This document shows positions 23,330 to 35,408 of a stretch of 64,000 nucleotides of DNA, in pieces. The stretch comes from Siphonodentalium dalli (Eukaryota > Mollusca > Scaphopoda > Gadilida > Siphonodentaliidae): contig CP136063.1 in NCBI GenBank assembly GCA_032622095.1, positions 275,523,426-275,587,425 on the forward strand. The letters run 5' to 3'. The translations under genes and the position numbers were made by a program. Below the pieces are notes generated by a model. The model was not told where the DNA came from. It saw only the letters and a list, made by a program, of their open reading frames with translations, and made no database searches. How positions within the stretch are numbered: position 1 is the stretch's first letter; each line of letters starts with the position of its first letter.

Positions 23330-24099
23330 CTCTTTAACACTCAGGCTTGTTCATCGCCGGACACTCGGTGACGTGATTTGATGTCTTTGTGCGAGTCCTC
23401 AATGATGTGATCTGACGTGTTTACATGCACATGTAGTTTCAAGATTTTGGTAAACTTTCAAAATAAACTAAATGTTGCCAAATGAACACGTGAAAGATAT
23501 ATATAAATGGGCTTCAAATGTTTCTAAATCTGACAAGCGATATTATGATTATAGTGTCCCGAGAAATTTGAGGTAATGACACCATCAAAACAATTGACAA
23601 TTAAAACAACAGATTCTCGATTAATTACACCTAAAATGCTACTTTGACGTTATGTTCTGAGGGTTGAGCTGGGTAACAATCTGAGGATACGTTAAACACG
23701 TCAAAAGACGTCACTGAGGGTTAACCCTTTACCCAACAAACCGGCCAAAAACGGCCAAATAAAGCTGCAACAGCCTAAATTATCTTGGGTCTGTCTCAAT
23801 AAAACCATACAAATATGGATATCATTGGAACCGGCTCCTTGACCACATTGTGATAGTTACAGTTATGCCCTGTGCCAATGCATTCTCTTATATATGCGAG
23901 TCGACCATAGGTCGCCTTGCATATATAAGAGAATGCATTGGCCTAACACTTTTTACCATTTTTTCTTACATTCTTTAACAATTTTATAATTTTTAATGTG
24001 TTAAGCCAATGCATTCTCTTATATATGCGAGGCGACCTATGGTCGACTCGCATATATAAGAGAATGCATTGGCACAGGGCCGTTCTGAGGGTTAAAGAG
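23330..24099. mobile_element. TTAA element with a second TTAA element nested inside
   Basis: Outer termini CTCTTTAACACTCAG / CTGAGGGTTAAAGAG between TTAA at 23326-23329 and 24100-24103. A member of the 9649 family occupies 23725-24091, inserted at a TTAA close to the outer right end. Its own right terminus is shortened to TTCTGAGGG. It is present only in duplication unit 1. Confidence 0.7.
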
Positions 24100-24753
24100 T
24101 TAAATAGGGCTCTTTCTGTACTTGTATTATCTGCATACATGTTAAATTCTGGCAGACCGATTTCGGGACATTGATCTTCAGAATTCAGAATTTGTTTAGC
24201 AATAAAGCTTATATTTCACCAAAAATAATTTCATTTGTTTGTTTGGATTACAGCTCACAAACCAATTGTTAATTTCGTTCTGCTTACTTTGAATAGTCAT
24301 GCATTGAAGACAGACTCGACTTGAGATTGATTAACACAGAACACATGTTCTTGGAAAGGGAATTATTGTCTTAGGATTAAAACACAAAGCGTAACTGCCA
24401 TATATCCAGGAAGATATTTTCTTGACACCACTGAGGTCAATTCTTTGCAGGTGCCAAGTACTGATGACCTCATATTCCAGCTGGCGGAACACTCTGTTAT
24501 TATAAGGACATGTGAGATGTCGTCATGCGTTGTTATAACTATGGCCTCTTTGGGTGAAATAAATATCCTTTCTTGCTGGGTGAATATGCTATGCTGTGAT
24601 CAGTAAAACTATATAGTTTCTTTGTACCCATGCTAAATGAATTGAATAAGAGGCGTTACAAGATAAGCTATGTTTGGATAGTGGGGTGACTATTAATTAC
24701 CCCACGCTAATTAAGCACCTTGTCTCCACCTTGTCACATTTGTGTTACTTCAA

Positions 24754-25117
24754 CAAGCCTGCAAATAGCGTGCCTGTCATTTGCAGAATGAGGTCCTCAG
24801 AGGGTGAATTTAGTGATGCTATCCCGCTATCCCAAATTCACCCTGTGGAGACCTCATTCTGCTCAGGCCTCATCTTCTGGGAAGTATCTATTGTATCAAA
24901 TTAACATTGGTTTTAGTTACTTTTTCCCTTCTGGGAAGTTTCTATATCCCCTAATTTGCAGAAGATAAAATTCAAAATCGAGGTGCCCAATGGGTGAACA
25001 TCACCAACTTCAACTGGGAACTTCATTCTGATCTTAGGTCTCCCCTGACGGGATAGCGTCACTAAATTCACCCTCTGTGGGACCTCATTCTGCAAATGAC
25101 AGACACGCTATTTGCAG
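24754..25117. mobile_element. Long PAL-C element (unit 1 copy)
   Basis: Starts CAAGCCTGCAAATAGCGTG. It has two hairpins separated by a spacer of about 140 bp. The right end lacks the last six bases present in the unit 2 copy. Confidence 0.75.
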
Positions 25118-25383
25118 ACTTCCCGGGAGGGCGGGAGATGGGGCTGAAATTTGGAAGACTCCCGCCTAAATCGGGAAAGTTAACATGTATGATTTAATAT
25201 CTGTCATCTGTTTATTTTACCTGTAAAAACCTCCTAATGAACCATTCACATGTATAATTTTATAACAAGTTGGACAATCCATTTAGTATAGAAAGGGTTA
25301 ATTTTGGCCCAAATATCATTTTGCAAATACTAGTAGAGCATGGGCAAAAATAAATTTTGGGACAGCGTGGACCCTGTACTCAC

Positions 25384-25431
25384 TATTTTTCTTCTTATTC
25401 TTGTTTTGTTTGTCCACATCTTCAACGTCAT
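25384..25431 (-). CDS. UBF-like gene, exon 6 (duplicated acidic/basic exon, copy 1)
   Basis: This is the sister of the exon at 30842-30889, with the same length, splice sites and phase, encoding DVEDVDKQNKNKKKN. A product containing both copies would carry two adjacent 16-residue acidic/basic units. Intron sequence on both sides is also duplicated, so the exon was copied as part of a larger DNA segment and not by retroposition. Whether one or both copies are used cannot be told from sequence. Confidence 0.65.
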
Positions 25432-26029
25432 CTAAAAAGGGTTTGTGTGCTTGTAAATTTTCTAGGGCAACACCAATATCAAATTTCAAAATATCTGAAT
25501 CACAACAATCAAATTCTAATTGCTTTTTAAATTAATCAACAATAGCTTTCAATACAGCAACAAGTACAACACCAAGCCCCTACACTCAGTCTCGAGAGTG
25601 GGCAATCCAAGAAGTTGATATCATTTCCCTTAAACTGGGCTTTCAATACACCAAAGCACAAACAAATCTGATGATCCATGCCCAAGTTACATATATATAT
25701 TTCTATGCATGGAGGTGTGTAGATAAGTGCATATATCTGCACATATTGCACCACATCGACAATCGCCAGGTGGTTTTCGGCAGTGAATTTTAGGTGTTTC
25801 TTCGAAGTTCTATGTATTTGAAACTAGATTGGCTCAGTAACAATGATTCGATTCCAGATTCGATTCGAAATGATTCGATTCGATTTTGAATAGTTTGCCT
25901 GATTCGATTCGAGATTTGATTCGAAATGAAAACAGGCGATTCACAGGGCCCTAATTACTGGCATATGGCATGTACATATTTAGTACTGGATCATTACTGG
26001 TAAGTCATTACAGGTACATAAATGGCATA

Positions 26030-26471
26030 TGTGACCCGCCATATCAAATCCGGTCGTAAGTCGGGATTTTTTTACCCTGTGCCAATGCATTCTCTTATAT
26101 AGGTCGCCTCGCATATATAAGAGAATGCATTGGCCTAACAATTTTTTACAATTTTAATAACTTTTTCTTGTATTCTTTAACAATTTTATAATTTCACCCA
26201 TACAGAGCCCCAGACAAACATGAGCAGACGACACTCTTCTAATGCTTCTATATATGCGTGGGGCTCCCTGCAGGGTAATGGATGTTTTTTATTTTATGTC
26301 CTAAAAATTGTAAGAAACATTTATTTTTAAAAAATGATAAAAAATTGTTAGGCCAATGCATTCTCTTATATATGCGAGGCGACCTATGGTCGACTCGCAT
26401 ATATAAGAGAATGCATTGGCACAGGGTAAAAAAATGCCGACTTCCGACTGGATTTGATATGGCGGGTCACA
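26030..26471. mobile_element. TA-flanked element with GTGACCCGCC termini and PAL-A core
   Basis: Termini TGTGACCCGCCATATCAAAT and complement, with TA at 26028-26029 and 26472-26473. The core holds two PAL-A hairpins, the left one with a deleted inner arm. It is absent from duplication unit 1. Confidence 0.8.
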
Positions 26472-28671
26472 TATTCATTAAATGTTTTTATAATTTTTAG
26501 AGTAATGCATCCTTTGATCTAAAATACTAATACTGACCATCAGACATTCAAAATGGGCCTGCAGTTTCCGAGTTGACATTTCCATCGGGGAAACTAAAGA
26601 AATGAAAAGTGTCAATGACACTTAAGCTCCACTTGGAGAAGGGGCTAATGCAATATGTTACAGTTAATGGGGTGAGAAGGAATGTGGAAAGTTGGTATGG
26701 CTATGTACCAAGATGGCTGCTGGTGTCCATGTTTTTTAATATAAATTGGAAACTACACGTAGATGTGATCCTGAACATGTCTGTATTTTTTCAAAACATT
26801 TCTCCAATAAATGTTGGTTGCAGACTGTTCCGATTGATTCAAAATGTAAAATCCAACATGGGCGCTAGCGGCATGTTTTTTAAATTTGATGGTTCCCTTC
26901 TAGTGGTCACCCCTAAGATCCATTTGAAGTTTAGTGATGATCAAAAAAGGATTGTGGCCTGTAGGGTGTGCCAAAGGATTTAGTCATGCAAAGAGTAAAA
27001 TCCACGATGGCCACTAACGGCAATGTTTTTCAAAGAAGTTCTGAAAAATATTTATAGCTCCCATCTATTGGTCACCCAAAAGATCCATATGAAGTTTGGT
27101 GACAATCGGATGAGGAAGATGGCCTATAGGGTGTGCCAAAGGATTTAGTCATACAAAGAGTAAAATCCAAGATGGCTACTGACTGCCACGTTTTTCAATG
27201 AATTCGGAAAAATTTGATGGTTCCCATCTAGTGGTCACCCAAAAGACCCATAGGAAGTTTGGCGATGATTGGATGAGCGATGTGGTTTGTAGGGTGTGCC
27301 AAAGGATTTAGTCATGCAAAGAGTAAAATCCAAGATGGCCAGCAGCCATGTTTGAAATTGTTCAAATTCGATAGCTCCCATCTAGAGGTGATCTTAAACA
27401 TGCCTGTATATTTTCAAGCATACAAAAGATAATAATAGTAAAGCAGGATTCCTATTAATTGGTGGGAAATGTTCAAATAATAAGTCCAACAAACATACCC
27501 TAGCTGTTCCAACGTATGGTTGTTTGTGGAACTTATTTATCTGAACATTTGTTAAGGAAATTACTCGTTTATGAGTATTTAGTACAGAAGGGGACAAGAG
27601 ACAAATGGACAACAGACCCAATTGCACACTCTTTCAGTTTTCAGAACCCAACAGATTATATACATGGAAAAGCAGGCCTATTGTTACTCACTCATGGTTC
27701 GCACTGCCACTTGCCAAATTTTTAAAATGAAAAAATAATTTTCAGTTGGCAAAAATATTTTCTTTTAGCATAGGCAGAAAAGTACCCCTTCAGTTATTAT
27801 ATTGATAGGGGACTTGAGGGACAAGAATTATTCAAAATTACAGTAATTCTGTTGACGATTGATTTGTTGTCCTGTGTTAATTCAGAACAACAGAAGTCTT
27901 TGAAATAACCTATAATCTATCTTTGTGTACTTGTATTATCTGCATACATTTTAACTTCCAGCAGACCGATTTCGGGAGATTGAACTTCAGAATTCGGGAA
28001 ATCTAGTTCAAATTCGGGGATTTTTCAGTTTCATACTTGTATTTTTACTCACATTAAATTCAAATAATAAGATATACCGGTAGCATAAATTTTTTTTTAA
28101 CAACTTTAATAGCAATAAAGCTTAAATTTCACCCAAAATAATTCGTTTTGTTTGTTTGGATTACCGTTCACAAACCGATTGTTTATTTTGTCCGTGCTTA
28201 CTTTGAATAGTCATGCCATGAATTGAAGACAGACTCGACTTGAGATTCATTAACACAAACACATGTTCTTTGAAAGGGAATTATTGTCTTAGCATTAAAA
28301 CACAAAGTGTAACTGCCATATATCCAGGAAGATATTGTCTCCGACTGAGGTACATTCTTTGTACGTGCTAAGTACTGATAATGTCATATTCCAACTGGTT
28401 GATCGCTCTCTTATTATACGAACATGTGAGATGTCGTCATGTCTTTTTATAACTATGGCATCTTTGGGTGAAATAAATATCCTTTCTTGCTGGGTGAATA
28501 TGATATATTGTGGTCAGTAAAACTACATAGATTATTTGTACCCATGCTAAATGAATTGAATAAGAATCATTACAAGATAAGCTATGTTTGGATAGTGGGG
28601 TGGCTATTAACTACCCCACGCTAATTAAGCACCTTGTCTCCATTTAGACAGTCACATTTGTGTTACTTCAA

Positions 28672-29122
28672 CAAGCCTGCAAATAGTGTGCCTGTCATTT
28701 GAAGAATGAGGTCCCCAGAGGGTGAATTTAGTGATGCTATCCCGCATAGCGGGCTAGCATCACCAAATTCACCCTCTTGGAGACCTCAATCTGCTTAGGC
28801 CTCATCTTCTGGGAAGTACATGTATCTATTGTATCAAATTAACATTGGTTTTAGTTACTTTTTCCCTTCTGGGAAGTTTCTATATCCCCTAATTTGCAGA
28901 AGATAAAATTCAAAATCGAGGTGCCCAATGGGTGAACATCACCAACTTCAACTGAGAACTTCATTCTGATCCTATGTCTCCCATAGCAGTTGAGGGCCTA
29001 AGCAGAATGAGGTCCCCAGAGGGTGAATTTAGTGATGCTAGCCCACTTTGCGGGATAGCGTCACTAAATTCACCCTCTGGGACCTCATTCTGCAAATGAC
29101 AGACACGCTATTTGCAGGCTTG
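28672..29122. mobile_element. Long PAL-C element (unit 2 copy) with 8-bp target duplication
   Basis: 451 bp, termini CAAGCCTGCAAATAG and complement. TACTTCAA is at 28664-28671 and 29123-29130. The unit 1 copy shows the same insertion point, so it predates the segmental duplication. Confidence 0.85.
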
Positions 29123-29159
29123 TACTTCAATTGAATAAAGCTTGGACTTCCATTGTTTA

Positions 29160-29515
29160 CTGAATTCGGGAGAAAACGATTGCCAATCGGGAGGGTGGGA
29201 GATGGGGCTCGGGAGAAACTGAACGCCAATCGGGAGGGTGGGAGATGGGGCTCGGGAGAAACTAATTGCCAATCGGGAGGGCGGGAGATGGGGCTCGGGA
29301 GAAACTGATTGCCAATCAGGAGGGCGGGAGATGGGGCTCGGGAGAAACTGATTGCCAATCGGGAAGGTGGGAGATGGGGCTCGGGAGAAACTGATTGCCA
29401 ATCGGGAGGGCAGGAGATGGGGCTCGGGAGAAACTGATTGCCAATCGGGAGGGCGGGAGATGGGGCTCGGGAGAAACTGATCGCCAATCGGGAGGGCAGG
29501 AGATGGGGCTGAAAT
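29160..29515. repeat. 43-bp minisatellite, eight copies
   Basis: Unit starts GGGAGGGCGGGAGATGGGGC and ends GATTGCCAATC. It translates openly in several minus frames because 43 is not a multiple of three, but nothing suggests coding. Unit 1 has a single copy of the block. Confidence 0.95.
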
Positions 29516-29650
29516 TTGGAAGACTCACGCCTAAATCGGGAAAGTTAACATGTATGATTTAATATCTGTCATCTGTTTATTTTACCTGTAAACACCTTCT
29601 AATGAATAATAGACCATTCCCATGTATAATTTTATAACAAGATGGAAAAT

Positions 29651-30729
29651 TAGGGTTGCCACGACTATGAGTTTTCATAATTGACTAATCGACCGCTATA
29701 GTTGATGGTTAGTCGATTAATCGTTTATATATGTGGCCTATATTGCACCCAGGTAAAGACGTGATCAAATCGAAATTACAATGACTACATTACATCCAGT
29801 CTGAACACAGTTATAAACTGTCAGTCAGCAGGCTTGTCATTCTGAGGCTCCTGCCCGTCATCGGCCACCTAAACTCAAATTTAAGCAGCAGGTAAATGCC
29901 CTCCTCATCGCTATTCCAGCGGACGAGACATTTTTTTTAAATCTGTCCAGTCAATCAATGTTACCTGTGAACATGCATCGCGGTGCCAAAATGAAATGAA
30001 AGCATGCGGAATTGTCGCATACTTATTGAAAACGGACTATAGTTAGGTTTGCAGAAAATCCCATTGTGTACCGATTGCGTCACCTGACATATTATTTTAG
30101 TTTTGTTATTCAAAGTGCGTGCAACGCATCGTGCAGCGCGGTAGCGGGGTGTGGAGGGTATATACGTTATCAAGTTGGAGAATGTAATGTATGTAGCACT
30201 AATAAGTGATGACACCAACTTGTTATTGATTAACTGTCTAGTAACACTGAACATTCCATGTCCCGCGAACTTTGTGACCTTGTCAATTATTATCAATAAT
30301 GGTTAACTTTGAAAAAAGAAATATAGATGCAGTCCCATGCACGTTGTCCATTTTGGATATGATGATCGCTAATTACAGATCCATAGGAAGATACGTTTAC
30401 ATTTAAACATAATATATAAACAATGGCAAGTATGTAACACGACATCAAAGGCACACCAAACTCTTTGAAGATGACCGCCAAACGTTGGCTGCGTTATCAA
30501 AGGAAGCCGCATCAGAAGTGGCGAAAGAACAGGCTGTCGGGTGGTAAATTGTGCTACATACACTGTTAACTTTTACTTCCGACCAGGCATGGTATTTGCG
30601 CATAGTACTGCTTAAATACACAACACCCCCCCCCCCCCTGTTGGGCGATTAGTCGACGAAAGTAAATAACCGGCGACTACCACACCTGCCGAAGGTTAGT
30701 CGATTAATCGAATAATCGTGGCAAGCCTA
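29651..30729. mobile_element. hAT-like element with 8-bp target duplication
   Basis: 1079 bp. Termini TAGGGTTGCCACGA and TCGTGGCAAGCCTA. TGGAAAAT is at 29643-29650 and 30730-30737. Unit 1 of the duplication has one uninterrupted TGGACAATCC at the matching place (about 25271), an empty site. The interior has no open transposase. A run of 12-13 C lies near 30625. Confidence 0.9.
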
Positions 30730-30841
30730 TGGAAAATCCATTTGGAATAGAAATGATAAATTTTGGCCCAATGTCATTTAGCAAATACTAGTAGAGCATG
30801 GCCAAAAATAGATTTTGGGACAGCGTGGACCCTGTACTCAC

Positions 30842-30889
30842 TATTTTTCTTCTTGTTCTTGTTTTGTTTGTCCACATCGTCAACGTCAT
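30842..30889 (-). CDS. UBF-like gene, exon 5 (duplicated acidic/basic exon, copy 2)
   Basis: A 48-nt exon between a TTTTTAG acceptor and GTGAGT. It reads DVDDVDKQNKNKKKN after the shared codon. An acidic DVDDVD patch is followed by a basic Asn/Lys patch. It lies in the right-hand unit of a tandem segmental duplication. The left-hand unit holds its sister at 25384-25431, with one amino-acid change (D to E) plus a synonymous change. Both splice sites are intact, and including both copies keeps the frame. Confidence 0.65.
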
Positions 30890-31189
30890 CTAAAAAGAGT
30901 TTGTGTGCTTGTAAATTTTCTAGGGCAGCACCAATATCAAATTTCAAAATATCTGAATCACATTACACAACAATCAAATTCTAATTGCTTTTTAAATTAA
31001 TTAATCAACAATAGCTTTCAATACAGCAACAAGTACAACGCCAAGCCCCTACACTCAGTCCAGAGAGTGGGCAATCCAAGAAGTTGGTATCATTTCCCTT
31101 AAACTGGGCTATCAATACACCAAAGCACAACCAAATCTGATGATCCATGCCCAAGTTACAAGCTGAAATGTTCATACAGAGACAAAATT

Positions 31190-31680
31190 CTGAAATTCCC
31201 AAGTCAAACAAGGACTGTAACTCTGGTAAAAATGAATGGATGAAACCTGTAGCAAGTCGGTATCCTTTCCCCCAAGCTGTGCAATCAACATACCGAAGCA
31301 CAACTGAATCAGAAGATCCTTGCCCAAGTTACAAGCTGAAATTTTTTATCGGAAAAACCATAGATTGTGGATATCCTTTCCCCCAAACTGCTATCACCAA
31401 ACCTAAATGGACAACTAAATACAATAATAAAGCACAACTTTTGTATATACTAAGTCCAGCAAAGAGCCAAAACTCTGAAAAAAGAAATGTGAAAAAAGCC
31501 AGCAGAATGTGGAGATCCTATACCAAAGGGCATCCAAATTCGACTATCGATACTTGAGCTGTGTTGTAAAATGTTTGTTATGGATGGAATGAAGGACGGA
31601 CGGATGTACGGAAGAAGGGAGGTCTCCAAAATATACCCCCAAATCCTCCTTTGGAGGGTTGGGAGCATAATAACATGGCT
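31190..31680. repeat. Array relic with GGACGGAC tail and CATAATAA end
   Basis: Degenerate units of the 'CTCTGGTAAAAATGAATGGA' type, followed by GGACGGACGGATGTACGG, a small hairpin (CCCAAATCCTCCTTTGGAGGGTT region) and GAGCATAATAA. The layout matches 3959-4880. Confidence 0.6.
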
Positions 31681-32189
31681 ATGCGATGAAGCATAGAGAT
31701 TTAACAAGAGCAACCAGCAATGCCATAGCTATTTGATGAAATAAAGAAATAACATGTGGCCCAGCTTGCATGAAAAGTCCATGACAATAATATATTGTTT
31801 TTGAAGTAATTCAAGTAATGGGATTGCCTGCTATTTGTTCGAGAACAAGCCATAGACAGAAGCAAATAGATTTCAATATATATATATACAGATGTAGCAA
31901 TTGGCAATGTTATAGGCTGAAGTAACAAGATTTCAATGCACACTCAGGGATAATCATGGGTAGAACCAGAGCCTGTTTTTTAGCCCCTTTCCCAACCGGA
32001 AATAGGCATGTTTATTCCCAATTTCTGACCTCAAAATTCTCAATTCCAAAATATAAAACAAAACTCTGGTCATAAATTCCTTTTCATTATAATTACCATG
32101 TTGTTTGCATCAGTCATAGAGCCTGAGTGTATTTTACACTAATCCATGATTCCATGGCTCACATTCATTCATTTGTTCCATATATTCTG

Positions 32190-32260
32190 TCGAGTATAAA
32201 AGGAGATGGTCCCATTGGAAATGGCAGGATAGTGTACAGTACCCCTTTAAATGAAGAGAA
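32190..32260. mobile_element. Right end of the AGGGGTACTGTAC element
   Basis: GTGTACAGTACCCCTTTAAA matches the right terminus of 63388-63958 at a TTAA. The left end was not found. Confidence 0.45.
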
Positions 32261-32311
32261 TTATAGACACCAAACATTTGCTGGTATAAGTTCTGAATTA
32301 ATGAATCTTAC

Positions 32312-32344
32312 GTTTCTTCTTTTTCTTCTTAGACTTTCCAACAT
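32312..32344 (-). CDS. UBF-like gene, exon 4 (second lysine-rich microexon)
   Basis: A 33-nt exon with acceptor TTCTTTTCAG and donor GTAAGA. It encodes D-VGKSKKKKKK and leaves one base. Its length, its phases and the lysine tract at its end match exon 2, so the two may be old duplicates. It joins in frame to exon 3 (Asp codon across the junction) and to exon 5 (His codon). Confidence 0.6.
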
Positions 32345-32649
32345 CTGAAAAGAAAATTTCTATATATTGAGGGCCTTAAAGATGTATAATCCAATTAAAT
32401 GCCAACCAATTCAAGCTCAGAGTTATAGATATTGATTTTTTATCTCTGATAGTCTTCGCCACTGGTACTATTTGTTGGCCAGGCAAAAATCAGCTGACTT
32501 CAATTAGTACAGGCATGTGCGCATGCCGTTACTCAAGGTTACTCAAAGTCACTACTCAATATATGATCAGCTCATCGGGGAGTCATCGGGGGTAATCACA
32601 AATTAATTCAGAATAAAAAGCCATCAATGAGAAGACGGTATGTTGTGAT

Positions 32650-32903
32650 CAAGCCTTGAAATAGGGTGCCTGTCATTTGCAGAATGAGGTCCCCAGAGGG
32701 TGAATTTAGTGATGCTACCCCGCATAGCGGGCTAGCATCACCAAATTCACCCTCTGGGAACCTCATTCTGCCGAGTTGTAAGCAGAATGAGGTCCCCAGA
32801 GGGTGAATTTGGTGATGCTAGCCCGCTATGCGGGGTAGCATCACTAAATTCACCCTCTGGGGACCTCATTCTGCAAATGACAGACACCCTATTTCAAGGC
32901 TTG
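32650..32903. mobile_element. PAL-C hAT-like MITE, complete 254-bp double hairpin
   Basis: The same length and termini as 10263-10516. Target duplication GTTGTGAT at 32642-32649 and 32904-32911. Confidence 0.9.
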
Positions 32904-32909
32904 GTTGTG

Positions 32910-33690
32910 ATAGTTGACGTGTGGAAACATTCATTATACTTATTCATGAATCGGTAATAATGTTATCCATGCAAATATACATGTTATATGGCACCATATT
33001 GGTTACACATGGAAATACTATGTGTTTACATTCATGACAACACTTGTTCGGGAATTCCAATTTGAATTAGGAATCACCTTATATGGAAGTTGTAAACCAC
33101 ACACTCTGACACCTCCAAACTGCCAAGAAAAAAACTTTATTGTATGACTTTTACGGCAAATATGATAACGTGATTGGTACTGTTTTTAGTATTTATTGGT
33201 AATTATAACTAATTTGGATAACTATTAAATTGGGTTTTGGTGAAAATCCATTGTTGTTGTAACTGGATGATATGGGGACAATCGAATCGGATTATGTACC
33301 TTTAAGAATCACACTACCACATGCAGAATATTCAAGTTTGAAGCACATTACCAGCTGCTACAAGGGAAATGATCCTTCAGAAAAATTTTGGAAAAAAAAT
33401 GAGGAAGTAGAACATTCAAGTCATAGTTTAAAGTAGCAACAAATTTTCAAAATAAAGTCCCATATTTTGTTTGGTACATTATTATTTTTGTTTTTACAGT
33501 AGGTGGATTAATTCAATTGAAATAGGCCATTACAAAATCATTCATCTCATAATTCAGATAGGCACTTCTGATTCAAATTTTGTCAAATCTTTGCATCAGG
33601 TGGTTACCCAAGATTTATACAGACCCCAATGATTTTTGTGGGAAAACACTCCAAAATACTGATCAACAATCACACATACAAGTATATAAC
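32910..33690. other. Unassigned intron DNA
   Basis: Partly repeats 15880-16330 (CATGACAACACTTGTTCGGG-type text), so it contains an unnamed dispersed repeat. No exon recognised. Confidence 0.4.
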
Positions 33691-33694
33691 ACTG

Positions 33695-33930
33695 TCGCAA
33701 ATAATCTATATAAATGGATAACCCCATCTCTATAGGAATAATCTATAGAAATTGAGAGCCCGATCACTATACTAGTAGGAATGATCTATATAAACGGATA
33801 GCCCCATCTCTATAGGAATGATCTATATAAACGGATAGCCCCATCTCTATAGGAATAATCTATATAAACGGATAGCCCCATCTCTATAGGAATAATCTAT
33901 ATAAACGGATAGCCCCATCTCTGTAGGAAA
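33695..33930. repeat. 37-bp tandem repeat, about six copies
   Basis: Unit AGGAATAATCTATATAAACG plus GATAGCCCCATCTCTAT. Confidence 0.9.
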
Positions 33931-33949
33931 TGTGGGCCACAGCAACCAA

Positions 33950-34415
33950 GCCTCAGTTTAGTTGTGTCTGTCATTTGCAGAATGAGGTCCCCAGAAGTTG
34001 AATTTAGTGATGCTAGCCCACTATGCAGTATGCAGGATATCATCACTAAATTCACCCTCTGTGGTCCTCATTCTGCATGGCGTCATCTGCTATGCCTATG
34101 GGAGACATAGACTCAGATTGAAGTTCCCAAATGGTGAATATTGAGATGTACACCCATTGGGAACCTCGATTATGCAATGTGTCATCTGCCAATTTGGGAA
34201 TATAAAAAAACTGAACTAAAAAAGAAATATAATCTATGGGAAGAAGTTTCTATAGAAATTTGATAATAAAGAAACTTTCCAGAGAAGATGAGGCCTAAGC
34301 AGAATGAGGTCCCCAGTGGGCAAATTTAATGATGCTAGCCCTCTATGTGCGATAGCATCGGTAAATTTACCCTCTGGAGACCTAATTCTGCAAATGACTA
34401 AACTCAGACTTGATT
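33950..34415. mobile_element. Old long PAL-C element
   Basis: Two diverged hairpins around a spacer related to those in 24754 and 28672. Termini CAAGCCTCAG and CAGACTTG. The target duplication is no longer visible. Confidence 0.6.
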
Positions 34416-35156
34416 GCGACTGTGGGGTTCAAGCAATTACATGTGATATGGAAATTACTTACAACCTCATTCGCCAAACATTGTCAGTCTATATTCTGTA
34501 AAAAGTTGAAGATCAAAGTGTACAAAATGGTCGATTTCAGTACACCACAAGAAGACTTCACGATGTTTGACAAATGTGAAAAGTTTGGAAGAATAATAGG
34601 CTTATAGTTATTCACATTCACATCTGTCAGTATTCTTGACGTTCTCTATTTGTTACTTCTACCAATTTAAGCATTCCCGAAATGATCCATATCTTCAGTT
34701 TTTATGTACTCGAGAGAACAATATGATTCGAGATATTCAACGTGACTACGCATTAATTGCATACCAAATCGCAAAACGAACCAAGTTCCAATTAAATGGT
34801 TGATTTTTTCAAAGCCAAATGGAGGTTTGCGCTCAAAATACACCTATTTTTATTATATTTTTTAATTTTATGCGGTATCGAAATAGGTCGATAAATACCT
34901 GAGCTACCGATACCTTTATAGTTTCTATGAGCATTATATCACACAGAAAGATGCATTGGAGTCCTAAACAAATCCACTTTGAACATGATGATCAGGTCCC
35001 GATAAAAAACTGTGACATTTGTATTCATCGGAATTCCAGAATCGGAATCGGAATGTCCAGAAAAGGAATATTTTGTTATTTTAACACGAAATTATTTTTT
35101 AAATTTACGCATTGCTTCCTCTTCGTTTTTAGTCATCAGAACGATGTGGTTCCAGA

Positions 35157-35408
35157 CAAGGCTTGAAATAGTGTCTGTCATTTGCAGAATGAGGTCCCCA
35201 GAGGGTGAATTTAGTGATGCTACCCTGCATAGCGGGCTAGCATCACCAAATTCACCCTCTGGGGACCTCATTCTGCTTACACCTCAGCAGAATGAGGTTC
35301 CCAGAGGGTGAATTTGGTGATGCTAGCCCGCTATGCGGGGTAGCATCACTAAATTCACCCTCTGGGGACCTCATTCTGCAAATGACAGACACCCTATTTC
35401 AAGGCTTG
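35157..35408. mobile_element. PAL-C hAT-like MITE, 252-bp double hairpin
   Basis: Flanked by GTTCCAGA (35149-35156) and GTACCAGA (35409-35416), an 8-bp duplication with one later change. Confidence 0.85.

Larger units (their letters stand above)
22070..25709. repeat. Tandem segmental duplication, unit 1
   Basis: Collinear with 25710-31150 over several landmarks: GTGTAGATAAGTGCATATAT (22070/25713), an array of GATTCGATTCG (22170/25840), CATTCAAAATGGGCCTGCA (22435/26543), GTACTTGTATTATCTGCATA (24120/27928), the long PAL-C element (24754/28672), and the exon plus flanking intron (25384/30842). Unit-specific insertions explain the length difference. Confidence 0.8.
25710..31150. repeat. Tandem segmental duplication, unit 2
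   Basis: The right-hand unit, longer because it gained the TA element at 26030-26471, an expanded 43-bp minisatellite at 29160 and the hAT-like insertion at 29651-30729. Unit 1 has its own gains (22286-22435 and 23330-24099). Divergence in shared parts is several per cent by eye. Confidence 0.8.

Noticed and set aside
24449-28520. A plus-strand frame present in both duplication units (near 24450-24605 and 28360-28520) that stays open and looks protein-like
   Set aside because: The differences between copies are mostly amino-acid changing, the possible acceptor exists in only one copy, and no matching donor was found. It fits neutral drift of duplicated intron DNA.
29038-29528. Long overlapping minus-strand open frames with repeated proline- and serine-rich text
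   Set aside because: They lie wholly in the 43-bp minisatellite, which is open in all three minus frames only because its unit has no stops. Shifting frames give the same words.
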